Assembly (NCBI GenBank): GCA_937901105.1
Contig: CALCHD010000029.1
Location: 1 to 5,040 of the forward strand
Reading direction: 5' to 3'
From: an uncultured Bacteroidales bacterium
Lineage (GTDB): Bacteria; Bacteroidota; Bacteroidia; Bacteroidales; UBA932
DNA length: 5,040 nt
How positions within the stretch are numbered: the first letter of the stretch is position 1; each line of letters opens with the position of its first letter. Of this stretch, positions 1-5,040 are shown piece by piece. The notes beneath the pieces are model-generated. The model did not search any database, was not told the DNA's origin, and worked only from the letters and a program-made list of their open reading frames with translations. Made by a program: the position numbers and the translations under genes.

Positions 1-1
1 T

Positions 2-79
2 GGTTACTACCTAATTGAATTCAATAGCACCCGCTTTGCGACAGAAACGCTTTCGCAATCGACGGCTTGGATGTTTTAA
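2..79 (+). CDS. C-terminal tail of an unidentified protein (partial)
   Basis: An open frame enters from the left edge, runs 25 codons and stops at TAA 77-79; the protein ends in TLSQSTAWMF. The stop codon overlaps the foot of a strong intrinsic terminator, as expected for the last gene of a transcript, and this is the main reason to believe the frame is real. The piece is too short to assign a family, and I do not recognise it. The start lies outside the window. Confidence 0.4.
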   Translation, partial: GYYLIEFNSTRFATETLSQSTAWMF

Positions 80-106
80 GGAGCGGGAAAAATCCCGCTC
101 CTTTTT
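78..106 (+). terminator. Rho-independent terminator
   Basis: GGAGCGGGA (80-88) pairs perfectly with TCCCGCTCC (93-101) around an AAAA loop, extended by two A-T pairs, and is followed by TTTTT (102-106). It closes the transcript of the partial gene ending at 79 and separates it from the small membrane protein gene that follows. Confidence 0.88.
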
Positions 107-148
107 GCACCTGTATACCATTCTACTTTGAAAGAGAGGCAAACTGAA

Positions 149-403
149 ATGAAAAAGCTTACCTATCAAGTACAGATCAAAGTTTCAATGGGAATTTTTC
201 TTCTGTGTTTTGTTGTCGCACATATAACCAAGCAAGGCTTCTTTACCAACATTGGTTGGATTGTCTCAGGTTTGTTTTTCATCATCAATCCTGTCTGGCC
301 TCAAATGTGGGACTGGAAAGACCATAAGTATCTGAAACTCGGTGCTCGCGTTGGTGGCATACTGGCTATTGTGATCGGATTGATCACTCGCTTTTATCCG
401 TAA
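149..403 (+). CDS. Small membrane protein of unknown function (84 aa)
   Basis: I do not recognise this family. The product has three likely membrane segments, near residues 12-29, 33-52 and 66-82, separated by a short loop with the aromatic and charged stretch PQMWDWKDHKYLK; this suggests a small integral inner-membrane protein with no visible catalytic motif. The frame is open upstream to a TTG at 128, but ATG 149 is the better start: AGAGAGG lies about 9 nt before it and it begins MKKL. The next ORF starts 36 nt downstream, so the two could be co-transcribed. Gln codons are mostly CAA, whereas the peptidase further right uses almost only CAG, hinting at different ancestry for this segment. 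Coding status is likely but rests only on length, start signal and hydrophobic pattern. Confidence 0.6.
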   Translation: MKKLTYQVQIKVSMGIFLLCFVVAHITKQGFFTNIGWIVSGLFFIINPVWPQMWDWKDHKYLKLGARVGGILAIVIGLITRFYP

Positions 404-426
404 CTCAGATCGAAATAATAACGTTT

Positions 427-434
427 AGGAGGTG
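427..434 (+). promoter_or_regulatory. Strong Shine-Dalgarno site for the chimeric nqrF ORF
   Basis: AGGAGGTG lies 5 nt before ATG 440. It is a near-complete anti-16S match and fixes the start of the ORF. Bacteroidales genes seldom carry such strong sites, and the clearly Bacteroidales peptidase gene at 1710 has none, so this site supports a different origin for the left part of the window. Confidence 0.75.
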
Positions 435-439
435 TCACT

Positions 440-889
440 ATGGGCGGAATGATTCTGATGATCATGTTCACCATTCTGATTTGTGGTGGTGTTCCCTATT
501 TCGCGTTTACTTACATGAACAGAAATGCGAAAACCTCCGAGGACAAAGAGAAAACCAACAGAAAAGTCAACTTCTTCTACGGTGCCCGCAGCTTGAAAGA
601 GGCATTCTACCTAGAGGACTACGCACAGATTGAGAAAGAGTTCCCTAACTTCAAGTTCCACTTGGCACTTGACAGACCGGATCCAGAGGCAGACAAAGCC
701 GGCGTTCCATACGTAGCAGGCTTCGTTCACAACGTTCTTTACGAGACTTACCTGAAGAACCATGAGGCTCCGGAGGATATCCTTTACCTAATGTGCGGAC
801 CTCCAATGATGGCCCAGTCTGTAGTAAACCTATTGGACAGCCTTGGAGTTCCATCAGAGAACATCCTGTTCGACAACTTCGGCGGTTAA
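440..889 (+). CDS. nqrF: Truncated, chimeric NqrF: C-terminal NADH-domain half only
   Basis: NqrF is the NADH-oxidising subunit of the Na+-translocating NADH:quinone reductase in the inner membrane; the family is about 400 residues with an N-terminal helix, a 2Fe-2S domain, an FAD domain and a C-terminal NADH domain. Residues 39-149 here match the end of that protein: KVNFFYGARS (42-51), FHLALDRPDP (73-82), GFVHNVLYETYLKNHEAPED (94-113), the CGPPMM loop with the conserved Cys119, and the terminal FDNFGG. Residues 1-26 are one hydrophobic helix unlike the NqrF N-terminus I know, followed by a charged linker (KTSEDKEK). The 2Fe-2S domain, the FAD domain and the Gly-rich start of the NADH domain are absent, so it cannot carry out the full NqrF reaction. 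A terminator follows at 910, as expected where nqrF ends the nqrABCDEF operon. Either a genuine recombination product or an assembly join near 520-560; the NqrF identity of the second half is firm. Confidence 0.8.
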   Translation: MGGMILMIMFTILICGGVPYFAFTYMNRNAKTSEDKEKTNRKVNFFYGARSLKEAFYLEDYAQIEKEFPNFKFHLALDRPDPEADKAGVPYVAGFVHNVLYETYLKNHEAPEDILYLMCGPPMMAQSVVNLLDSLGVPSENILFDNFGG

Positions 890-909
890 TTCACTTATGC
901 CGTTCAAAT

Positions 910-945
910 AAAAAGCGCCTTCCCTTTGTTGGGATGGCGTTTTTT
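910..945 (+). terminator. Rho-independent terminator after nqrF
   Basis: AAAAAGCGCC (910-919) pairs with GGCGTTTTTT (936-945). The stem continues inward through one T-T mismatch into TCCC (921-924)/GGGA (931-934), closing on a TTTGTT loop. The T run follows directly. It starts 21 nt after the nqrF stop; the A-rich 5' side means it could also act on minus-strand transcripts from the repeat array. Confidence 0.8.
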
Positions 946-982
946 GTTGCATCTGTGCTCCCCCTGCGCCCTACAGCTTCGT

Positions 983-1485
983 TTTCTCCCGGAATTGTGG
1001 CGTTTCCTAGGACATTTCCCCTTTGCGGCGGCAGTTTCTCCTGGTTTGGGGGGGTGGTTTCCAGGACATTCTTCCTCTGCAGCTGCGGTTTCTCCTGGTT
1101 TTGGGGTGGTTTCCAGGACATTTTCCCTCTGCGGCGGCGGTTTCTCCTGGTTTTGGGGTGTTTTCCGGGACATTTCTCCTCTGCGGCCGCAGTTCCTCCC
1201 GGTTTTGGGGTGGTTTCCAGGATATTTTTCTCTTGGGGGTGCATTTTCTCCACGTTTTGAGGCCATTTCATGGACATTTTTCTCTTGGATTGCATTTCCT
1301 CCACATTTTGGCACCTTTTCGTGGATATTTTTCTCTTGGGGTGCATTTCCTCCACGTTTCAGGGTCATTTCATGGATATTTCTTCCTTGATATAGCATTT
1401 CTCCAGGTTTTGTTGCGCTTTCCGGGACATTTCCCCTCTGGAGAAGTATTTCCTCCTTAAAGATACTCCGTTTCCGGGAGGAAAT
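983..1485. repeat. Degenerate tandem repeat array, ~9.5 units of 51-54 bp
   Basis: Units begin with TTTCTCC or TTCCTCC at 983, 1035, 1089, 1141, 1193, 1245, 1296, 1347, 1398 and 1450 (last partial), giving periods of 52, 54, 52, 52, 52, 51, 51, 51 and 52 bp. A typical unit reads TTTCTCCTGG, a T/G-rich stretch, TTTCCAGGACATTT, then a variable end. Two subfamilies are visible: units 1-4 and 9 end in CTCTGCGGCGGCGG-like sequence, whereas units 5-8 end in TCTTGGGGTGCA-like sequence. Most units hold a 6-bp inverted repeat around a 14-16 nt spacer, for example TCCTGG 1093-1098 with CCAGGA 1113-1118. The + strand is poor in A, so stop codons are rare and several overlapping frames on both strands stay open; the mostly 52-bp period is not a multiple of three, so no frame keeps a constant peptide repeat. 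I treat it as a non-coding minisatellite. Its function is unknown. Confidence 0.85.
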
Positions 1486-1666
1486 GTCAACACAGCAATG
1501 TCATTCCCCCACACAGAAAGAATACTTAATTTTGTCGTCAATAAAGGTAATGTTTATACTGTTAAATAGCGTTCCCCTCACCTCAAAACCACACATGTAG
1601 GGGTGTTGGGGGTGAGATCCAGTACAGAATCTGTGGCTACAGGAAATCTATTATCGGGAAAAACAT
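1486..1666. other. Intergenic leader, no gene seen
   Basis: This stretch between the repeat array and the peptidase promoter has no convincing ORF on either strand. It is A/T-rich around 1505-1570. CTCACC (1577-1582) and GGTGAG (1611-1616) could pair around a 28-nt loop, but the interior is unpaired and no T run follows. No riboswitch or RNA gene is recognisable. Confidence 0.5.
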
Positions 1667-1674
1667 TATATTTG
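1667..1674 (+). promoter_or_regulatory. Bacteroidetes -7 promoter box (TATATTTG)
   Basis: TATATTTG matches the Bacteroidetes primary sigma -7 consensus TAnnTTTG exactly. Transcription would begin near 1681, leaving a leader of about 28 nt before ATG 1710. No clear TTTG -33 box is seen about 19-21 nt upstream, so the promoter may be weak or helped by a regulator. It would drive the peptidase and the Pmp3-like gene behind it. Confidence 0.6.
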
Positions 1675-1709
1675 TAGTTACTCACAAAACGATTTTTAAA
1701 ATCACAGAT

Positions 1710-3131
1710 ATGAAACTACGTTATTTATTTGCAGGAATGCTTCTATGTGGAGCAACTGCTGTTGCCAGCGCACAGAGTCTTGGCGAGCAGGAGCTTGGCC
1801 AGCTTAAGGGGAGCTTTGTAAAGGATGCGCACACTACTGCCGTGCAGAATATCCTTTTGGGCGACAACAACATCAAGAACAAGACAAAGGATCTTTCAAA
1901 AATCAATGAGGTAGACCATTTCTTCAAATACCGTGCGGATGTAAAGGGGATTACCAACCAGCTTCAGTCCGGACGCTGCTGGATGTTCACATCCATGAAT
2001 GCCATCAGACCTGCAGCGCAGAAGAAATACGGCTACAGCAAGTTTGACTTCTCGCACAACTACAACTATTTCTGGGATATGCTTGAGAAATCAAACCTGT
2101 ATCTAGAGAACATCATCAGAACTGCCGGCAAGGAGATCACAGACCAGGAGGTTACCTGGTACTTGCAGAGTCCTGTTGGTGACGGCGGCGTATGGAACCT
2201 TTTCTTCAACTTGGGTGAGAAATACGGTGTTGTTCCTAAAGAGGTTATGCCGGAGACTGCACACTCAAACAACACCGGACAGATGACAGGTGTAATCAAC
2301 CGCAGACTTAAAAAAGCAGGATGGGACATCAGACAGGTGTACGAGCAGAAAACTGCAAATATGAAAAAGAACAACAAGAAGGCACAGGAGGAGCTTGCAG
2401 CAGCACTTAAGGCTGCAAAAATGGAGGCTCTGGAGGATGTATACCGTATCCTTGCTCTTTGCCTTGGCGAGCCACCTACAGAGTTCACCTGGAAATACAA
2501 GAATGACAAAGGTGAGGTTGTAACTGTAAAGACAACTCCACAGGAGTTCTACAAAGGTCTTGTTCCTGACAATTACAACACCCAGACCTACATCATGATT
2601 ATGAACGACCCTACCCGCGAGTACTACAAGGTTTACGACATTGCTAACTACCGCAACACAATTGAGGGTGTAAACTGGGTTTACCTTAACCTTCCAAATG
2701 AGGAGATCAAGGAGGCGGCCCTTAAATCAATCAAGGCAAACGAGCCTTTGTATGCATCTTGTGATGTTGGCAAGGAGAGCGATACCAAAGCAGGTGTATG
2801 CAACCCTGGCATGTACGATTATGAGTCTCTTCTTGGCATTGACTTGAGTATGGACAAGAAGGCAAGAATCCTTACCCGCTACAGCGGTTCGTCACACGCT
2901 ATGCTTCTAATGGCTTGCGACACCGATGAGAACGACAAACCTGTAAAATGGCAGTTTGAGAACAGCTGGGGTGCTACATCCGGACACAACGGCTACCTTA
3001 CTTTCACCGACAAATGGTTTGACGAGTTTATGTTCCGTATAGTAATTAATAAAAAATACTTGAGCGAGAAGGCTGTTGAGGCTGCACAGCAGGCTCCTGT
3101 AACCCTTCCTGCTTGGGACTACATGTGGTAA
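1710..3131 (+). CDS. Exported C1B cysteine aminopeptidase (PepC/bleomycin hydrolase type)
   Basis: This is a papain-fold peptidase of MEROPS family C1B, which removes N-terminal residues from peptides and usually forms a hexameric barrel. All catalytic positions are present: Gln84 and Cys90 in ITNQLQSGRCW (the Gln-to-Cys spacing equals that of papain), His396 in SGSSHAMLL and Asn418 in FENSWG. A signal peptide covers residues 1-22 (MKLRY, hydrophobic core, cut after ASA or AQ) with no lipobox, so the enzyme should be periplasmic, unlike cytosolic PepC. Residues 190-290 form the long, lysine- and glutamate-rich helical insertion typical of C1B enzymes. Total length 473 residues fits the family. 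The C-terminal arm, which in C1B lies in the active-site cleft and restricts cleavage to aminopeptidase activity, ends LPAWDYMW, shorter than the usual WDPM-plus-tail form. The start is set by the signal peptide; no Shine-Dalgarno is seen. A Pmp3-like gene follows 2 nt later. Confidence 0.93.
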   Translation: MKLRYLFAGMLLCGATAVASAQSLGEQELGQLKGSFVKDAHTTAVQNILLGDNNIKNKTKDLSKINEVDHFFKYRADVKGITNQLQSGRCWMFTSMNAIRPAAQKKYGYSKFDFSHNYNYFWDMLEKSNLYLENIIRTAGKEITDQEVTWYLQSPVGDGGVWNLFFNLGEKYGVVPKEVMPETAHSNNTGQMTGVINRRLKKAGWDIRQVYEQKTANMKKNNKKAQEELAAALKAAKMEALEDVYRILALCLGEPPTEFTWKYKNDKGEVVTVKTTPQEFYKGLVPDNYNTQTYIMIMNDPTREYYKVYDIANYRNTIEGVNWVYLNLPNEEIKEAALKSIKANEPLYASCDVGKESDTKAGVCNPGMYDYESLLGIDLSMDKKARILTRYSGSSHAMLLMACDTDENDKPVKWQFENSWGATSGHNGYLTFTDKWFDEFMFRIVINKKYLSEKAVEAAQQAPVTLPAWDYMW

Positions 3132-3133
3132 TT

Positions 3134-3289
3134 ATGAGTTTCTGGAGAGTTATTTTATCAATCATTTTTCCGCCCCTTGCCGTTATTGACAAGGGTTGCG
3201 GATCTGTCCTAATCACATTCCTTCTAACCCTATGCGGCTGGGTACCGGGAGTGATTGCTGCACTTGTTATACTGAACAAGCAGCAGTAG
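3134..3289 (+). CDS. Pmp3/YqaE (UPF0057) family small membrane protein (51 aa)
   Basis: This short gene encodes a two-helix hydrophobic protein of the Pmp3/YqaE/RCI2 family (UPF0057), known in yeast, plants and bacteria as small plasma-membrane proteins linked to salt, cold or membrane-potential stress. The hallmark pattern is complete: IIFPPLAVIDKGCG at residues 10-23, then the second helix LTLCGWVPGVIAALVIL at 31-47. The length of 51 matches the family's usual 50-60. ATG 3134 lies only 2 nt after the peptidase stop and has no Shine-Dalgarno of its own, so it is probably translated by coupling from the peptidase message. A poly-A stretch (3288-3297) and the large inverted repeat at 3300 follow. 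A direct functional tie to the peptidase is not known; the shared transcript is the only link. Confidence 0.88.
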   Translation: MSFWRVILSIIFPPLAVIDKGCGSVLITFLLTLCGWVPGVIAALVILNKQQ

Positions 3290-3299
3290 AAAAAAAACA

Positions 3300-3408
3300 G
3301 AAAGCAAATAATTAAAAGGCACCTGCTCGAAGTCTCCTCTGATACGTCATTGCTCCGCAATAACTATCAACCGTCGAATTATGCAGGCGCCTTTTATTAT
3401 TTGCTTTC
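3300..3408. terminator. Large interrupted inverted repeat between convergent genes; probable bidirectional terminator
   Basis: The left arm 3300-3326 (GAAAGCAAATAAT, then T, then AAAAGGCACCTGC) pairs with 3383-3408 (GCAGGCGCCTTTT, then ATTATTTGCTTTC) with one bulged T and one A-C mismatch (G-U on the minus strand). Inside, TCGA 3327-3330 can pair with TCGA 3374-3377, GATA 3341-3344 with TATC 3365-3368, and ATTGC 3349-3353 with GCAAT 3357-3361 on a 3-nt loop. T-rich sequence leaves the stem on both strands, which suits termination for the Pmp3 gene and for the minus-strand rsmF gene ending at 3434. The inner region is larger than in normal intrinsic terminators, so a small mobile repeat or structured RNA is an alternative. 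Confidence 0.7.
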
Positions 3409-3433
3409 TCTATAATCCTATTCTGTTTATGTG

Positions 3434-4972
3434 CTAGTATATATTCATCCTTATCCTCCTGGCCATAGGCAGCAGATTATTGCTCCTGTTCCCCAGGTTC
3501 TTCACAAAACCCAGCGGAAGCCCACAATACACCAGCAGCAGATACCCCGTAGGAGCACCAGGGAACAAAAGAGGCTCTTTGGCCAAGAACTTAAGGGCAT
3601 CCTCTCTTCCAACTTCAACTGCTGATATTCCTTGCGGCAACGAAGAGGAAGCCGCCATTGATGCAACCACTCCAGTAAGGGCAAGATCTGCATGAGGAAT
3701 ATAATCTTTTCCTTTTTTCTCCGCTATTGCTATTCCCGACAGTACTGTCTTCAGGTTCTCCTCCACAAACCTTATCCTCTCATAAAGATCCTCCCTGTAC
3801 CCTTTAACAAGGTCTCCCTGAAGAATTTTGATATAATTATCGGGAAGATAATTGCATCCTTTCTCAAACTGCACCTGGTTCTTACCTTTGGCATCCTTGC
3901 CTCCCTTATGTTTCTTTCCACCTTTGGCATATCCAGCCGCTGATGCAAATGCACCTGGCTCCCACTCACCGTTCTTGCGGACAAGGGCCATGTACTGCCC
4001 CTCCCCCTTCACACGGCCAGGGACAAACTGGAATCCGCCCCCAACGGTTTCAATTATTCCGGAACCTTCTGGAGCTGCAAGCTTTACAGCCTCTGCTCCC
4101 AGCTCCTCACAAAGAAACTTGAGGTTGCCGTCATTCTCAAGCTTGTTGTATGTACAGGTTGAATATACCAGATAGCCGCCAGGGGCCAGCGCCGGCCAGA
4201 TGTCTGCCAGAATGCGTTGTTGCCTTTGGGCGCAAAGGTTCACGTTTGCAGGGCTCCACTCCCCAACCGCCTGCGGATCCTTTCTGAAGAGGCCCTCGCC
4301 CGAGCATGGTGCATCCGCTACCACAAGGTCAAAAAGCTCTTCAAACGCCCCAAAATCGGCCGGATCATTATTGGTTACCACCACATTCTCCCTGCCCCAT
4401 TTTGCTATATTGTCTGCAAGTACCACTGCCCTGCTCTTTATTACCTCATTGGAGACAAGCAATGAGTCCTCACCCAGCAATGAAGCCAAGTGAGTGGACT
4501 TTCCTCCCGGCGCAGCACACAAGTCAAGCGCCGCCAGCTTCTGTGCAAAGAAACCTCCCTCACAGGCATCTTCCCTTCTGCTGTAATCTTTTTCAATGGC
4601 ATCCTTAACCAGCTCCATATACATGCTGCTGGCCTCCTGCACATAGTATCCGCCAGCATGGAAGAGAGGATCCAATGTAAACACAGGCCTGCTTGAAAGG
4701 TAATGGCCAAGCGAGCTCCAAAGTACAGGCTCAGCTGCAATGCCAGCCACTTCAGTTACCCCATGGGTTGCATCCACTGAACCACCTGAAGAAAGCTCAC
4801 CGGAGCCACCAGAAGCCCCATGAAACGCCCTCTCAAGCGATCCTCCCTTGAACGGATTAACCCTTACAGAAGTAAGCTCCTCCTGGCTCTCAATATTTGA
4901 ACACAGCTCTCCGGCAATCTCCTCTCCGAGTGCCGCCGCCGCAAACTCCCTAAATTCCAATGGCAATTCCAT
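3434..4972 (-). CDS. rsmF: 16S rRNA (cytosine-C5) methyltransferase, RsmF-like
   Basis: The product is an S-adenosylmethionine-dependent RNA m5C methyltransferase of the NOL1/NOP2/Sun family; RsmF modifies C1407 of 16S rRNA in E. coli. Numbering from ATG 4972 (512 residues): an N-terminal helical region ending SVRVNPFK (35-42); motif I LDLCAAPGGKSTHLAS (149-164) binding the cofactor; motif IV DAPCSGEG (220-227) with Cys223, which releases the product; and motif VI YSTCTYNKLEN (270-280) with Cys273, the expected nucleophile. The C-terminal RsmF-type domain ends GFVKNLGNRSNNLLPMARRIRMN. Two low-complexity stretches stand out: a Gly/Ser-rich insert at 43-78 and a Lys/Gly linker at 349-364 between the catalytic and C-terminal domains. 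The frame extends 13 codons upstream, but MELPLEFREF is the family-like start. The gene before it ends 10 nt upstream, so the two probably share a transcript. The exact target cytosine is inferred from family only. Confidence 0.92.
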   Translation of the reverse strand: MELPLEFREFAAAALGEEIAGELCSNIESQEELTSVRVNPFKGGSLERAFHGASGGSGELSSGGSVDATHGVTEVAGIAAEPVLWSSLGHYLSSRPVFTLDPLFHAGGYYVQEASSMYMELVKDAIEKDYSRREDACEGGFFAQKLAALDLCAAPGGKSTHLASLLGEDSLLVSNEVIKSRAVVLADNIAKWGRENVVVTNNDPADFGAFEELFDLVVADAPCSGEGLFRKDPQAVGEWSPANVNLCAQRQQRILADIWPALAPGGYLVYSTCTYNKLENDGNLKFLCEELGAEAVKLAAPEGSGIIETVGGGFQFVPGRVKGEGQYMALVRKNGEWEPGAFASAAGYAKGGKKHKGGKDAKGKNQVQFEKGCNYLPDNYIKILQGDLVKGYREDLYERIRFVEENLKTVLSGIAIAEKKGKDYIPHADLALTGVVASMAASSSLPQGISAVEVGREDALKFLAKEPLLFPGAPTGYLLLVYCGLPLGFVKNLGNRSNNLLPMARRIRMNIY

Positions 4973-4982
4973 AACCGAAATC

Positions 4983-5040
4983 TTAATCTCCGTCTTCAGC
5001 AGTCTTGGCAACCTTGGTCTCCTTGCCCGGAGCCAGCCCC
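4983..5040 (-). CDS. C-terminal end of an upstream minus-strand gene (partial)
   Basis: On the minus strand an open frame enters from the right edge and stops at TAA (4983-4985), 10 nt before the rsmF start. It encodes 18 residues ending in KETKVAKTAEDGD, a charged, disordered-looking tail common at protein ends. Of the three frames here, this one is preferred because the frame continuous with rsmF reads as an Arg/Pro-rich string (ARRPRLPRLL) typical of a wrong frame. The family cannot be told from so few residues. Confidence 0.45.
   Translation of the reverse strand, partial: GLAPGKETKVAKTAEDGD

Noticed and set aside
102..130. Bacteroidetes-type promoter (TTTTTG and TACTTTG) before the 149-403 gene
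   Set aside because: The second box is one base short of TAnnTTTG, spacing to the first is too small, and the transcript would begin inside the ribosome site.
128..148. TTG start at 128 for the small membrane protein
   Set aside because: ATG 149 has AGAGAGG about 9 nt upstream and gives a normal MKKL start; the extension contains that ribosome site.
891..1460. Several overlapping long open frames on both strands in the repeat array (for example 904-1398 minus and 926-1390 plus)
   Set aside because: They coexist in different frames, arise because the + strand is A-poor and so lacks stops, and the mostly 52-bp period shifts the frame each unit. None has a recognisable protein family.
983..1485. 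CRISPR array
   Set aside because: Units are contiguous degenerate copies; there are no constant short repeats separated by unique spacers and no cas genes nearby.
1577..1616. Hairpin CTCACC/GGTGAG as a regulatory structure upstream of the peptidase
   Set aside because: Only 6 pairs around a 28-nt loop, no T run and no recognisable motif; likely chance.
3046..3360. Minus-strand ORF of 104 codons
   Set aside because: It overlaps the peptidase end, the clear Pmp3-like gene and the inverted repeat, and shows no family features.
3300..3408. Integron attC site
   Set aside because: The arms lack the GTTRRRY/RYYYAAC core sites and no integrase or gene cassette array is present.
4973..5011. Start of RsmF at 5011, 13 codons upstream
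   Set aside because: The extension overlaps the end of the preceding gene's frame and has no family resemblance; MELPLEFREF at 4972 fits the usual N-terminus.

Overview
The window looks like chromosomal DNA from an anaerobic gut- or oral-type Bacteroidales bacterium; the genus cannot be fixed. Supporting signs are a Bacteroidales-style NqrF C-terminus, a signal-peptide-bearing C1B (bleomycin-hydrolase-like) aminopeptidase, a near-perfect Bacteroidetes -7 promoter box (TAnnTTTG) before it, and heavy GAG/CAG codon use. The first ~540 bases differ: CAA-rich codons, a strong AGGAGGTG ribosome site and a compact intrinsic terminator. They read more like Firmicutes DNA fused to the rest inside an open reading frame.

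Layout. (1) 1-106: tail of a + strand gene and its terminator. (2) 149-403: small unrecognised membrane protein. (3) 440-889: a chimeric ORF, a one-helix membrane N-terminus joined to only the last ~110 residues of NqrF (Na+-translocating NADH:quinone reductase subunit F), followed by a terminator at 910-945. (4) 983-1485: about 9.5 copies of a 51-54 bp tandem repeat, A-poor on the + strand, in two sequence subfamilies, most units carrying a small inverted repeat. (5) 1486-1709: short leader with the peptidase promoter. (6) 1710-3131 and 3134-3289: exported C1B cysteine aminopeptidase followed 2 nt later by a 51-residue Pmp3/YqaE-type membrane protein, a probable two-gene transcript. (7) 3300-3408: a large interrupted inverted repeat between convergent genes. 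(8) 3434-4972 on the minus strand: RsmF-like 16S rRNA m5C methyltransferase, 10 nt downstream of the end of another minus-strand gene that runs off the window.

The genes do not form one pathway: respiratory (nqrF tail), peptide-degrading (C1B peptidase), membrane/stress (Pmp3) and ribosome-modifying (RsmF) functions sit side by side. The points most worth a second look are the structured tandem-repeat array, the NqrF chimera and the 109-nt inverted repeat.
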